A stretch of DNA of 64,000 bases, from assembly GCA_030998015.1 (NCBI GenBank), contig JARWMV010000010.1, positions 310,001 to 374,000 on the forward strand, written 5' to 3'. The notes under the pieces are model-generated. The model made no database searches. It had not been told where the DNA came from and saw nothing but the letters and a program-made list of their open reading frames with translations. This document shows, piece by piece, positions 26,578 to 39,888 of the stretch; the stretch's first letter is position 1, and the number at the start of each line of letters is the position of its first letter. The translations under genes and the position numbers were made by a program. This stretch comes from Ceratorhiza oryzae-sativae (Eukaryota; Basidiomycota; Agaricomycetes; Cantharellales; Ceratobasidiaceae).

Positions 26578-27213
26578 TTACCCTGCTATCATACTGACCC
26601 CACCCAATGGAGCAAGCAATGCAGCAAATCTAAACCTGCGAACCCGATAAATCACCAGCGTCAACCCAAGGCTACAAAAAGCTAACCTCTCGCGATCGAG
26701 CGTCATTGCATAAATTATTCCGGAGAACGATGCGGTTCCGAGTGCAATCGCAGGCCCCGCGAACCGGTGGGTAGAAAAACGCGGGTGCATGGAAATAAGC
26801 ATCAAGGCGAGCCCGTTAAATATCTATATGGTGCAGTTGTTTATTCGCACATGCGCAAGAGAGCTTTGCAAGGAGAACTCGCCGAGTAATGTGAAGCCGT
26901 CATCCATGACTGGATTTGGTCCGGGGTGATCCCCGAACGCTTTTTAAGACCATGCGAACCAAATGCACCAAATGAAATCCCCAAGGCAGCTACATTAATT
27001 CGAATGATATAAATGCCCCATACGAAAGATACCATGTAAAGGGTATATGATAGTAGGCTCTCTGATACAGATTGCTCGTTGAATCGAGCGTTTACTCACT
27101 TGCAATAGCTCCAGCACGCCACAGATTGACCGAATTGACAAACGACTATTTTGATTAATCTGTTAGTGCGCTAATTCAATCCCGTTCTGACGGTGTAGTA
27201 AATATCCTACCAT
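26578..27213 (-). CDS. TMEM256/DUF423-family small membrane protein
   Basis: Minus-strand exons 27211-27213, 27100-27145, 26883-26989, 26687-26823 and 26582-26635 join in phase. They give WRAGAIATALGISFGAFGSHG, then SGITPDQIQSWMTASHYSIF, NGLALMLISMHPRF, LGTASFSGIIYAM and APLGGVSMIAG. The FGAFGSHG, NGLAL and LGG.xMIAG blocks are the DUF423/TMEM256 signature; the family is small, with about four membrane helices, and its function is unknown. The first coding exon is just the ATG, with an intron starting at the next base. The intron 26824-26882 has a GC donor. The C-terminus is uncertain: the frame stops at 26578-26580 if read through a GTAAGT donor, or continues into an unresolved last exon. 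Confidence 0.75.
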
Positions 27214-28739
27214 GGAGGTGGTTGTGGTACGAACTAAGACCTTGTGCACGTGTACGTCAGCGGTGTGACATGTGGCTACCGGTCAAGTTCGGGAGGCTTG
27301 TGGTTGTTTCTGCTTGCAACCCCGACGCCTCCCGTAGATAAGGTCACTTGGCTATATCTGCATCCGGAGTAATGAGCTGGTTTGATTTGAGCACCTAATT
27401 CCTAACTATTATATACCAGAGACGCATACGATGATACACGTGTATCTTTCGACTCAATCCCTAGCGTGCTTAACACACAATCCTATCCGACTCTCGACCT
27501 TGACCCCTAACTAGAATTTGTCGATGAATATTGATAAAATAAGTCGCACCAGTCTCACAACGCTATGTGGAAACCCCGAGTTGCTCGCGTAGTCACAGAC
27601 GAAAAGAACAGACAACATTAAAACCATATAAATCCTCTAACAACCAAATATGCTCGTAAGATTCGATACAGGCCTTTGCGCAAACGATCCGACCTCCCAA
27701 AAGTCTTGCCGGCAAATTAATGGTCAGGCACCGGGCTGAGACCTAGCTTTCGACCTACACGGTAATCAACCTCGTCGTGAGACAGAAATAATTGAAGTTA
27801 TTGAGGTGCTGTGCAATGGTTGAAAAAGAGTTGTTTTTTTTAGGAATACAACAGACGAAGATAGGCCGAACGGGTATCTGACCGCCCCAGCCTGGAGGGC
27901 AACTGCTTTATATGGCAGAGGCGTTACGCTGGCTTTGACTGCGCGCATACACCTGCTGTCGTATTGTCAACGATAAGACTAGAACGACCTATTTTTGCTC
28001 AACCAACAAGGTAATATGGGGCATCTCCGCGCCCTAACTGAGGCAACAAACCGTTCACCACGAATCAGTCTCACTTTGAACAGAGATAATTTAGGGAACT
28101 GGAAGAATGTGTTGAAAGGTTCCAGCCTTCGGCGAACAAGTAGCCTCGCCTGGTGAATGAACTGCCTACCTCCGCAGTCATAGCGCCGAGGCTTCTCGAT
28201 GGTTTAACAGGGATAGAGCGATCGATTGTCGGTACGGAAACTGAGTTCTTTACGACAATATGCGGTTCGGTCGAGGCCCGCTAGTATTCGGTCGTTGCCA
28301 TTCGAATCACCAGCTCATGTCATTGTGGAGGCGTGATGCAGACCTCGCGATTCAACTTGAACGCCCGGGGCTGCCCCAAGGCGGCCGAAATACATGGGTG
28401 GTTGTTTCTGCCTATAACTAAACAGAAGACGTCATGTGCATGCCTCGAGTCGGTTCAATTCCGAGACAACTCGAGACAACCCATCCGAACAAGAATGATT
28501 CTCGTATTCGACACGGGCTACAACCGCACTGGCAACAATTTCCAAGCTGTAGCCTGCTACGCCTATCGCAGGCACTCGATCTAGACATTCCCCTGGCCGG
28601 CCGGCTCCCACCAGGTTCATCTCATCACCATGTCAATCATTTTCCGTGGCCCCCCGTTGCCCGTTCCCCAGACCCTCGTCGGTTCTGGGCAGCACCAATC
28701 CCAGTCGAGAAGCAACCGGGATTTGTGAATTGATGTGTT
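27214..28739. other. Intergenic, no gene seen
   Basis: Frames are short and without motifs. A CACGTG lies at about 27437. No tRNA-like box pair or repeat was found. Confidence 0.4.
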
Positions 28740-29171
28740 TCAGGTTTTGGTGTCGGCGATAGTGTCGGCGTTATTTGAAGTGTCGTTTATGTCCGAGTAT
28801 GTGTGGCGCTTTTTCCTTGGGGAGCTAAGCGCTGGAGACTTGGTGGGTTGCATGTTGATGGGTGTGCTTGGTGAGGCCGAATCCGGAGCTTGAAAGGCTG
28901 TGATTAGAACGTCGAAAGGCGCGGTCGAAGACGCTATTGTTGAGTCAATATAGGTTGTGGCCAAGCTTATTTTGCCGCTGTCTTTGGAGCTTGGCCGGGT
29001 GAAACTACCAAGTTGGGCGTATATGCGTAAACTAGAGCGTGGAACAAGGAGTGGTTTAGGGAGAGATGAATTGAACGGGCGGCTACTTGGGCGCGAGGCA
29101 AGTGCGTGAGCATGAAGCAGGGAGTTGAATGAGTCGAATGAGCCATAGCAAGGTTTGCCACCGACTTTCAC
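28740..29171 (-). CDS. Hypothetical ORF, probably a last exon
   Basis: The frame is open for about 143 codons and ends in a Ser/Pro/Asp/Asn-rich tail (ALSSPRKKRHTYSDIND then TSNNADTIADTKT). A candidate acceptor (CCGGTAG before 29199) would join it to upstream sequence, giving a Cys-containing start (GKRCTCGVKVGGKPCYGSF). I recognise no family and found no convincing upstream exon. It may be a diverged or partial gene. Confidence 0.35.
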   Translation of the reverse strand: MKVGGKPCYGSFDSFNSLLHAHALASRPSSRPFNSSLPKPLLVPRSSLRIYAQLGSFTRPSSKDSGKISLATTYIDSTIASSTAPFDVLITAFQAPDSASPSTPINMQPTKSPALSSPRKKRHTYSDINDTSNNADTIADTKT

Positions 29172-30349
29172 ACCGCACGTACATCTTTTGCCTTGTATTC
29201 TACCGGCGAGTTAGAACAGGCGTGTGAGCCTCGAGGCTCTTGGTCAACCCGTAATGAGACGGGTGCGTAAGAACTTGTAATATTAGCTTCCATTTTCACG
29301 TTTGGTCACATTAACCCCAACCCACCCCCGCTTTGCCACTCGATGTTCATCCCTGGAACGTGTCACTCGGATGGGCTTGCTGGAACGCCGCGAGCAGCTG
29401 CGAGGCAAGATCAATCTGCCTTCGTTCCAAGCCTTTGTTCTGTGTCGGGGCGGCGGTATGTGCGCTTCAATTCATGGAGGAAGAGGTGGGTCAGGAGCTG
29501 AGATGATGGGATTCTGATAGATGATAATGTGCTCACTGAATGAAGACAAGGCAGACGAGAACCAGGGATGTCTTCTGGCCCCAGACTCATATTTCCTAAA
29601 AGCAGATAGGGGCGCATGAACGTACACCCAAAAGCAGGAACTGGGTTCCTGGAGGAGCATTTGCGCCACCCGAACAATCTATTCAATGTGGCGAGTTTAT
29701 CGGCGACAGGCTAATTGTTGATTGCCGTTTTGCTCTTCCAGGATGCAGCAGAGAGAACAAGGGGATCAGAGATATGATGGCAGAAGATGTTAGGCATTCG
29801 GGAGCGTTCTGGACCAAGAATACTGGAATATGACGGCGATCTAAACGATAAAAGCACATTTGTATGAAGTGGTTCAGGAGCTTGTTTTGGGTGCAATGTA
29901 CAGTCATTTCTGTGATGGGTGAAACTTCCAGATAGGTATGGGCATATCGATGTGTCTGCGACAGTGTCTGAACACATTGGAGAGGCACAATCATCGGCTT
30001 TCTGCTCCAACAATGTAGGCTCTTCGGTTCAGAAAAGCGACCCTTATCTGCGTTCACGAACCCAATAATTAGTCCCGAACAGCTTCATACAAACGAGCCC
30101 GAGTGTGCGTATGCGATGTGGCCATTCATTCCGGCGGAATTTCCAAAGTTCTGGAGGCGGAGCAAAGTAAGCGCCGACAATTTGCAATTTTGCTCGACAC
30201 CACCAACACTGACTTCCGTCGGTCGCAGCGGCTGGGAGGGAAAGGCATTCGTTTGGTCATCTTGCGGCGCTGTCGAAAATGGATCTTGGGCTATAACTAG
30301 GCGGGGCGGGATCGCTGTTCCCTCAGAAATCCCCCGCTCCCTTCGCATC
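29172..30349. other. Intergenic, no confident gene
   Basis: Minus-strand frames at 29411-29686 and 29683-30057 have no motif and no splice link I could defend. The right end is the promoter of the next gene. Confidence 0.35.
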
Positions 30350-31090
30350 ATGTCTGCTGCTGCCTACACTGCGCTCGCCACCTCGGACCACCCCCAGGCC
30401 CACCCAGACCCGACGCGTGAATCGACCGCCTGGTTCTGGAATGGGCGCGATGCCCGCGCTGTCCAGGTTCAGGTCATTACCGTGGAAGACGAGCCCGAAC
30501 CCGCGCACGAGCTCCCACCCGCCCGCATCATCCCGCCCTCGCCGCAGGATGCGGTGTTCTCGAACATTACCCCCGCCAGAACGGACGAAGTCGACCAGCT
30601 AGAGCGCGCGCTTGCCGAGGCGGGATTCCTGTCCCTCGACAACATTGCCGCACGGAGGAACAACGACCACGCGCCCCCTCAGTACAACGCCGCGCCGAGC
30701 TACGAGACTGTCGAGGAGCCAGCCACGCTCGCGTCCTATCTGTTCAAGTACGGGTTTTGTAAGTTGATTTCGTGACGCTATTTTTTCATTTTGCTGACTG
30801 GTCGTCTGTCCGCAGTCTTCCCACTCTTCTGGGCAGTTGGCGCGTTTATCATCATCTCCGACCTTCAACACGATAATGGCTCGCTGTCCGCTGTCGAGTC
30901 TCAACCACTGTCACCCACCGCACCAAAATCCCTATACGAGCTTCAGCTCAAGCGGGAAGAGATGGCACTCCTCCGTCTCGCCGAACTAAAATGGGCGTGG
31001 CGATGTGCCTACGCCTTTGCAATCTGGTTTGCGCTTGCCCTCATAATCTTGGCCGTCGTCGTTGGTACCGGCTGCATCCGATTATTCTGA
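30350..31090 (+). CDS. Two-pass membrane protein with PPxY-like motif
   Basis: Two exons (30350-30758 and 30816-31090) join in phase to 227 residues. The N-terminal 120 residues are hydrophilic and Pro/Glu-rich, with a PPQY motif in DHAPPQYNAAPSYETVEEP. Two hydrophobic helices follow, at FFPLFWAVGAFIIIS and CAYAFAIWFALALIILAVVV, separated by a soluble loop with SLYELQLKREEMALLRLAEL. PPxY motifs bind WW domains of Rsp5/Nedd4 ubiquitin ligases, so an adaptor role at Golgi, endosome or plasma membrane is possible. That is inference; I cannot name the family. Confidence 0.75.
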
Positions 31091-31401
31091 ACTGGCTACA
31101 CCCGCACCTGGGTGCCTCTGCATATACTCTACATTCACCGTTTTGGGCCATCCTTGCTTTCGTTTCTGAATTATGAATGTTTATTCCCTGACCACCATAA
31201 CGATCCTTCGTTTTCTGTCTCAATATCTCAATGTATATTATGCATTCCCAGTAGAAATTTACCATACTTGCATTTCTTGCCATTTTCATTCGAGCGCCAC
31301 GACTGAGAAGCTGGGTTTCCTCGACGCTTTTGGTTCTGTCGATCAGGTGACTGATCTTGAGGATTTCTTAGTGCCGACAGCTCCGATGGAATTAAATGCG
31401 T

Positions 31402-31408
31402 TGACTCA
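31402..31408 (+). promoter_or_regulatory. Gcn4/CpcA-type site upstream of lys1
   Basis: TGACTCA, the consensus for Gcn4/CPC1 factors of general amino-acid control, lies 83 bp before the lys1 ATG and 14 bp before a TATA-like box. The family of targets is right (amino-acid biosynthesis) and the position is typical. Binding itself is inferred. Confidence 0.6.
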
Positions 31409-31422
31409 ACCTCGTCTTGGGC

Positions 31423-31431
31423 ATTTATATA
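31423..31431 (+). promoter_or_regulatory. TATA box of lys1
   Basis: ATTTATATA lies about 61-69 bp before the lys1 ATG and directly downstream of the TGACTCA site, a usual fungal core-promoter arrangement. Confidence 0.5.
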
Positions 31432-31491
31432 CCCTGGATTGCAAAGTCAACTTTTGCATACACACTCATTCTTGCTCCGGCTCTGAACACC

Positions 31492-32806
<1,315 letters not shown>

Positions 32807-33414
32807 TGTCAACGCTAAAAGTTAGATACAGATCTTGAGTGAATTGAACAATGCGTGTCTGTATATGCGCCCCGGGCGTTTAGCTGATTGATTTGGCTGG
32901 ATGGCTGGGCGAGAATATGTTGCTATCGACGCACACGCATGACGACAATCAGCGAGCTCGTTCTGGATTGGAACGCTAGCGACGCGCGAGGCGGGTTCGG
33001 CAAGGTCCAAGCCTGATAAGTATTTGATCTGTGCTGGATAAGGAGACAAATGCACGTGCCGTGTGGCATCAGCGTTCTAGCTCGTGTCCTTCCCCCGAAA
33101 TCACCAACACAACCCGGACCTTGTTGTCCCTTGAACGACTCTTTGTACGCACTTTCTGGACTTGTCGGTGAGTTTTTTTTGAACACTTTTCTGGACAAGG
33201 GAAGGGCCAATGAGTGCAACTGTGGGGTTGTGTGTTGCTCCGTTGCTTGGGGGAACCGAGGGTGGAGACGCTGTCCAGCCCGTATCTTTGCGCCTGTCAT
33301 CCTGACTCATTACCTTGCACTCGACAGGATCTTTCGCACGTTCTGTGGTTTAACAATTTCTGAGCACTCTCGCATTTGCCCCTTTCTCTCACCCCTGTAA
33401 CGAACCCCGCCAAG
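32807..33414. other. Intergenic; promoter and 5' leader of rac1
   Basis: No gene is seen. The last 150 bp before the rac1 ATG are C/T-rich, as is usual for highly expressed fungal genes. Confidence 0.45.
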
Positions 33415-34443
33415 ATGTCGAACATGCAACCTACGAGTATCAAGTGTGAGTTTCGCGGCAACTGTCGCAAAGTCCGCTCGTTGCTGACAATTCGCCTGTA
33501 GGTGTCGTCGTCGGAGACGGTGCTGTCGGCAAAGTGGGTTTTCCCGGCTACGCGTCTGACTGATTCGGGCATTGACCATCGTTTGATTGGGCAGACATGT
33601 TTATTGATCTCATATACCACCAACGCGTTCCCCGTGAGTGTTGCTTTACTTTTGGCGTTTGCGTCGTGCGTGCTGACCGCTCCACCTGCCGCTTAGGGTG
33701 AATATATCCCGACCGGTGCGTTTTTACGTGGCTTGTCCGGCCCGCGTCACCATATCTGATATGACTAGTTTTCGACAATTATTCCGCCAGTGTCATGGTC
33801 GACGGCAAGACCATCTCCCTCGGTCTTTGGGATACGGCTGGCCAGGAGGACTATGACCGTCTGCGCCCGCTGTCGTACCCCCAGACTGACGTCTTCTTGA
33901 TCTGCTTCTCGCTCGTTAGCCCACCGAGCTTTGAGAACGTCCGAACCAAGGTCTGTTGTCTCATATTCCCTGTCCCTAGGTTCTGATGTCTGAATACTGA
34001 CCGCTGCGTGGATGCGAATTTGTAGTGGTGGCCCGAGATCTCGCACCATGCGCCCCAGACCTCGCTCGTGCTCGTCGGCACCAAGTTGGATTTGCGCGAG
34101 GACCAGGCGACCATTGACAAGCTTCGAGATCGGTGCGTTGTGCTGCTTGTGTCAGTCGCCAAGCGGATGTAGTCATGCTGATATACATATCGGGTGTAGC
34201 CGAATGGCGCCCATTAGTTACCCGCAGGGCGTGCAGATGCAAAAGGACATTGGCGCAGTCAAGTACCTGGAATGCTCGGCCTTGACCCAAAAGGGGCTCA
34301 AGACGGTGTTTGACGAGGCCATCCGGTCTGTCTGTGAGTTGGTTTTTTGAGTGATGCGATCAGGTTCGGGGGAACTAATGTGCCTTGCAGTGTCCCCTCC
34401 CCCTAGGGTGACGAAGAAGAAGAGCGGGTGCATAATTGTCTAA
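33415..34443 (+). CDS. rac1: Rac-type small GTPase
   Basis: Eight exons (33415-33445, 33502-33533, 33595-33633, 33697-33715, 33769-33950, 34026-34132, 34200-34333, 34391-34443) give 198 residues. The P-loop is GDGAVGKTCLL, switch I YIPTVFDNY, switch [19 protein letters not shown], and the guanine-specificity motifs GTKLDL and CSAL. The C-terminus is basic (VTKKKSG) and ends CIIV, a CaaX box for geranylgeranylation. NENVR-type residues and the [10 protein letters not shown] block mark Rac rather than Rho1; Cdc42 is the nearest alternative. Rac controls polarised growth, hyphal branching and secretion at the plasma membrane. The exons are unusually small (19-39 nt for three of them). Frame intact. 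The Unc13-like gene follows in the same direction. Confidence 0.93.
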
Positions 34444-34987
34444 ACTGCCCCGCCACGACCCAAGGGACGACCATTACGACGTGACCAGGAATTGCCTCTC
34501 CCTTTCCCCTATACAGTATTTCCACTTGCTCGGATTCTCCCCTTTTTTCTCTGTTACTCTTTGCGCTCCTGATCTTACTTGGTCGTTGTTTCTTGACTTG
34601 TTGTGTGTCTTGTACCTTCCGAATGGAGCTCTACGCGGGCTCTTGGCGTTGATGACGATGGTGTGTCTTACTCCTTAACTTAGATGATGGTTTTGTGTGA
34701 GGACTGCGCACGATGTAAGATCCAGCGCAAGACGTGCGCAACGCGTTCAGTGTGGGTCGGGTACGTATGTTGCAGGGCACCAATTGACCATTGGCGCCGT
34801 CAAGGGCATATGTCATTCGCGTTATGTAACGAAGCCTGCGGACGTCTTCCTGACTTCGTCTCTGGGCTGTGTCTGGCACTGTGCTGGGAGGCTGCTTATA
34901 ACCACACGGCTTTCGGGTGACAATATTAGAACATTCCTCGGGTTTATTGTTTGAACTAGCTGTTGTGTTGAGCGCGCGATAGATACC
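34444..34987. other. Intergenic between rac1 and the Unc13-like gene
   Basis: It starts with the T-rich 3' untranslated part of rac1 and ends as the promoter of the next gene. No coding signal. Confidence 0.5.
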
Positions 34988-37900
34988 ATGTCTGTCAACT
35001 CGACGCGGAGCACCGTCAATGGCCGGCTAACAGATAGCACACTATACCAGTCAGTACACGGGGCTTGTCGGGGGCTAGTGCACAGTTGATTTACTCTGTC
35101 GTCTGCGCTACCAGATACTGCCTCCGAGTCGCGTGAGTGGATGTGTCGACTGCGTTGCGATCCGTAGCTCATGGTGCGAGCCGTGTAGATATCTTGCGTA
35201 CCTCATTACCCCACGCCCGCGTAAGCCAGAAGAGCCCGAGCCCGAGGAACAGCCTGCGGCCAAGGAATCATCCAGGCTCTCGGCCCTCATCAACTTTGCG
35301 GACCTCATCCCGACGAGGAGCGATGGCGGACGCGAGGTCAAGTTCCCCAAGGACTTTTTGTCCAAGCTCGAGGAGAAGATGCAGAAGATTTTTATGGGCA
35401 AGGATCCAGCGTGAGTATCTGAATCAGCATCGTCTACTCATTGAACCAATCTGATCGCGTGGCGTGCACAATAGCTACACGGACCGATTCACGCGCGCGA
35501 CTGTCGGTGCCTTTTGGGGTAGCTTTAAAGACTCGCGGTTCCTTAAGCAGATGAAAGAGAACAGGCGAATCGAGGAGCTCATTCTGATGTATGTCACCTC
35601 GTCGACGACGATCCTGAAAAAGGACAAGGCGCTCGAAGGAGACGGCTGGAAGATCGAGTTGAACAGGCAGGTCGCGATCTTTATTCGGATATTGCGCGAA
35701 GCGTTGCGAACGGTGCACCACGTCCCGCCTGAGCTCACATCCCGGCTGGATATGTATTCAACCAAGTTGACACCACCGCAAGAAGAGAGTTCGACACTGG
35801 CGAGCGCGACCTCGAGGCGGCCGCCTCGAGAGCGGGATTCATGGGTTCAGGTGGCACCCGAAGGGTCGATTGCGGATATGCCACTTGTTCAGACGGTCGG
35901 GAAGCTATTTAGGATCGAGGATGCAGATTTGCAAAAGGATGTGAGTGCGGCTGCCAAGATCTGCACGGACAAGGTGCGTTGATACGCTACGTGACTGGCT
36001 CAGTGTGTGATTAAATTATTTGGTGATAGGCGGCCATAGTTGACCTCAAGGTGAGTCATGCCATTTATTGACCTCAAGCAGCCTCAAATTTGGCACAGAC
36101 ATGTCTGAAAAACATTACTGTTGGGATGCCCTTCCCAGGCCGGCGAGAAGACTTCCAGACAGAGGCGGCCTTCCAGCAATGGCGCACAACCGAAAACTCG
36201 CAGCTCTCGCAACTCATGGTAGCCATGATCCGACACAACCCGGCACTGGCCAAATTTACACCATCTGATATCACCGCTGCGGCGATACCAAATCCAGGCG
36301 CGCGGCCCGAGTCGGTGTACACTGACTCCGCCCCCAACTTTAATCGGCATGATTCAATCTCGAGCAGGTTCTCGACTATTTCGGTTGGCGATAATGAGGA
36401 CGAAGCCGCCGAGGCGTTTACCTATATCCCTCCGAATCCTAAAAAGGCGTACAAGCGGCTCGTCGAATTGTGTGTGGATGCGGATCTGGATGCCATGCAT
36501 ACTTTGCCCGAGGACCAAGAGGTTTCGCTCACTATTCTTAGCCCGAGAAATCACGAGATCATCAACGAGTGTGCTGTGCGTTGGAGGGTCCTTCAAACCT
36601 ACCGGGTCGCATGCTTCTTGGATATCGTGCGATACAAGTATGAGCGTGAGGAGGTTCCACTGGAGTGTTTGCCCGAAGCGTTGCAGGTTGTCAACAAGAC
36701 GATTGGCGAGATAGCTTTGGATCATTGGCCCAGCCCAGACGTGAGTGGGGTTTCTTTTTTGAGGGGTAGATCCTCTGGGAGTCTAAATTTGGTGCCAGGT
36801 CGACTACTTATCGACAATCTATGGGTCACTGTACAATATCTTGCTTGGCGCGGTCTATGGGTCGGTTCGAGAACTTTCAAAGCTGAAACCTGATGCTGTT
36901 CTTCCATATGATGACATTCTTCGAATGATTCATGGTCACGAACTTCTCGCTCGTTACGAGGACGAGATCAACAACAGGCTAGGCGAGCTCATGGATCATA
37001 TTCGCACATTGGCTGTACATGAATATACCGAACTCAGCAGCGATATGCTCGGCACGGAGGATCCGGACCGAGCGTACCCACTGCTGGAATTGTTGGGTCG
37101 TGTCGAGAAGACGGCCAAGCTTTTGGATAAGAGGTTCGGAGAGCCGCTAACTGGGTAGGTTGCTTTCGTCGTGAGTCCGACTTAACATCAATTACGTGGA
37201 TCACAGGAACGTGGATATTGTCTCGCTGGTAGTCGAGAGCCAGGTGCCCCTCTATCTCGGAGATCTCGAGGACCAACGCGAAACGTTATATGTAGCATCG
37301 GTGGTCACAAACCCACCCACAACTTCGGTCGATGCTGTGTTTGATCTCTACCGACGGGTTGGCAGTTTGCTCAAACTTCATGCTGCGTTTTGCCCATCGT
37401 ATGTGTCCTTGGCCTCAAAGTTGAATAGACTATGTGCTAATTGTGATCGGGGCCAGCTCTGGAGTCGCCTTTGATCTCGTTGGATATTTCGAACCATATG
37501 TACACCACTGGATTCGACAGACGGATAGCAAGACCATTCAATGGGTTCAGGCGGTAGGTAGTTCTTTGGTTTGGGATAGGTTCGTCTGATTGTTGTCTTA
37601 ATCCAGGCTATCGCGGAAGACAAAGTTCGTAGCAAGCGAGCTCCCGGTCTACTATTTTCGTGCTAATTGGATGTTTCTATAGTTCATCCCAGAGGGAGAG
37701 GATCGCAACAGCTCTTCGATTGTCGATTTGTTTGGATCCCTCAATAGCCCTATTGACTTCATCCTGGATCTCGAATGGCCAGAAGAGTATCATAATGCGC
37801 GCTTTTTGACACGCTTGGCGTCCGTAAGTTGTCCCCCGCGCATGTTCAACTTCTGGAACTGACAGAGTTAATAGACCATCAGCCAGGCAATCGAGAAATA

Positions 37901-39888
37901 CTGCCGCACCATCGAAGAGCTGTTCGAGAGGGAAATGTTCCCACGGGGCGGGACAGATCTGCAACCGCAGAAGCAATCCGCTTGGTTGGAGAAGGCTAAA
38001 CAGTTTACAAACGTTGGCGAGAAGAAGATCGAGGTGTTTAACTTTACGCCCGAGGTCAGTAGGATTGATTTTGATCTGGGTCAAAGTGCTAAAAGCATCG
38101 GAAACAGCCCTGCGTCAAGCTGAACAATATCGAGGCTGCGCGTAAACTACTCGACAACATTCAAAACAAGATGCAAGTGGACAAAATTGTTGTTGCGCTT
38201 GAAGATCAGCCGCCGCCGCCACCTGAGAAGGGCGAGAAGTCCCGGTACTTGTTCACCGTCAAGATTGTCCAGGCTGAGAATCTAGTTCCGCTCGATAACA
38301 ATGCGTCTACCATGCTGGACACATTTGTTGTGCTGAGCGATGAACACGGAAATAAACTTGCCAAGACCAAGACAATTTACGACACCTTGAACCCCCGATG
38401 TGAGTGTTTTTATGAACGTCCTAATGTGTTGTGCTAAGTCAATTTCTAGGGGAAGAAACCTTTGATATCACAGTCATTGAAAACCCTCTTTGGGTGATGG
38501 CGTCTGTTCGTGATCGTCAGCTAGTTGGGAGTCATGATACTGTCGGACGAGGCTACCTTTGCTTGGATCCCAGGAGATTCGGCGACTTTTTGACACACGA
38601 CCTATGGCTTGATCTCGAGCCGGGTGGACGAATCCTCGTCCGAGTGAGCATGGAAGGCGAAAAGGACGATGTGATGTTCTATTTTGGGCGAGCCTTCCGA
38701 TCGCTGAAGCGAACCGAGAACGAGATGGCGCGCATATTTGTCAACAAGGTTTGCAGTCTCGTCATTCCACAAAATGAAAGCTAATTGGGCGATTTTGGAT
38801 AGATGTCGCCTACCATTCGGCACAGCTTGTCTCGAGCAACGCTACGGTCTTTGATCAAGAGCAAGCCAGTATATGATTACAACAAGGCGATTGGGAACGT
38901 GACGGCATTCTACCGTTCGGCCATAGGCGCAATAAACGAGCCGGCGGTTCCACTTCCACCAGAAGAACGCCAACAGCTGCGCAAGCAACATGAGGCGCTA
39001 GGAGATATCGAAATCGAGGCTGCGATCTCGGCATTGTTTGACCATTTCGACGTTAACCTGCCAGTGCTCCACTCGAATTTGAGTCCTACCACCCGGGAGA
39101 TGGTAATGGTCAAAGTTTGGAAGGAGATTCTCGGAACGCTTGAGAATTTGTTGCTACCCCCTCTAAGCGATGTACCAACCGACATGAAACCGCTTGCAGA
39201 TAAGGAGGTCGAAATCGTGTTCAAGTGGCTTGACGTACGTATGAATACATTTCGCTCGCTACGGTGTACTAACACCGTGATTATAATCCTCAGTTTTTGA
39301 AGAATTATTTGTACGCGGATGGCAATGGTCTTTCAAACGAACTGTTGCAGAATCAAAAATTCCGTAACCTGAAGACTATCCCGCTTTACTATGATTGGCC
39401 AACGTGAGTTACAATCAATCATTCTACACTTTTCATAGGACTAATGATCTCGTATCCAGTGACAACTTGATGGAGGAGTGCGTGAGGGTCATGCAAGAAA
39501 ACTTGCGTTCTTCCTCGTCGACCGTACGAAGAGCCAAGTCTGTATATTCTCAAAACAGCCTCGGGACCATCAAACAACGGAAGCGCGAGAAGAAAAAGGA
39601 TGGCAAGAACCAGAACTCGGATATTATCCTGAGGATCCTACGTATGAGGTACGCGCACATGCTCCAACGTTCCATACCATTATTAACACTCCACTCAGGC
39701 CTGGTACAGCCGATTTCATACGCCAACAAATGTCCACCTCGGCTACCATGATGGAATCCCAGCGTAACAATCCAGGTGGTGCACAACAGCGACTTCGTCC
39801 CCCAGCATCATCCAACGGAGAGGGCCGAAAATCGTGGCGTGCGTCTCGCGCTTCGCCCGTTCCTCCAGTCCCCCCTCTGCCACGGTAA
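34988..39888 (+). CDS. Munc13/Unc13-like protein with C2 and MUN-type domains
   Basis: About 17 exons form one long frame. Early parts read LYQYCLRVA (second exon only 18 nt, 35115-35132) and PKDFLSKLEEKMQKIFMG. The centre holds long helical segments such as EELILMYVTSSTTILKKD and KKAYKRLVELCVDADLDA, and an MHD1-like block (FEPYVHHWIRQTDSKTIQW). A C2 domain follows (YLFTVKIVQAENLVPLD, LDTFVVLSDEHGNKLAKTKT, NPRWEETFDITVIENPLW). Then comes an MHD2-like region (IEAAISALFDHFDVNLPVL) and a low-complexity Ser/Pro/Arg tail. Helical MUN-type domain with an embedded C2 is the layout of fungal Munc13 homologues such as fission-yeast Ync13, which prime vesicle fusion or coordinate exo- and endocytosis at growth sites. 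The C2 Asp set looks incomplete, so calcium binding is uncertain. Confidence 0.88.

Noticed and set aside
28440..28480. GGTTCAATTCC resembling a tRNA T arm
   Set aside because: Flanking bases do not form a cloverleaf.
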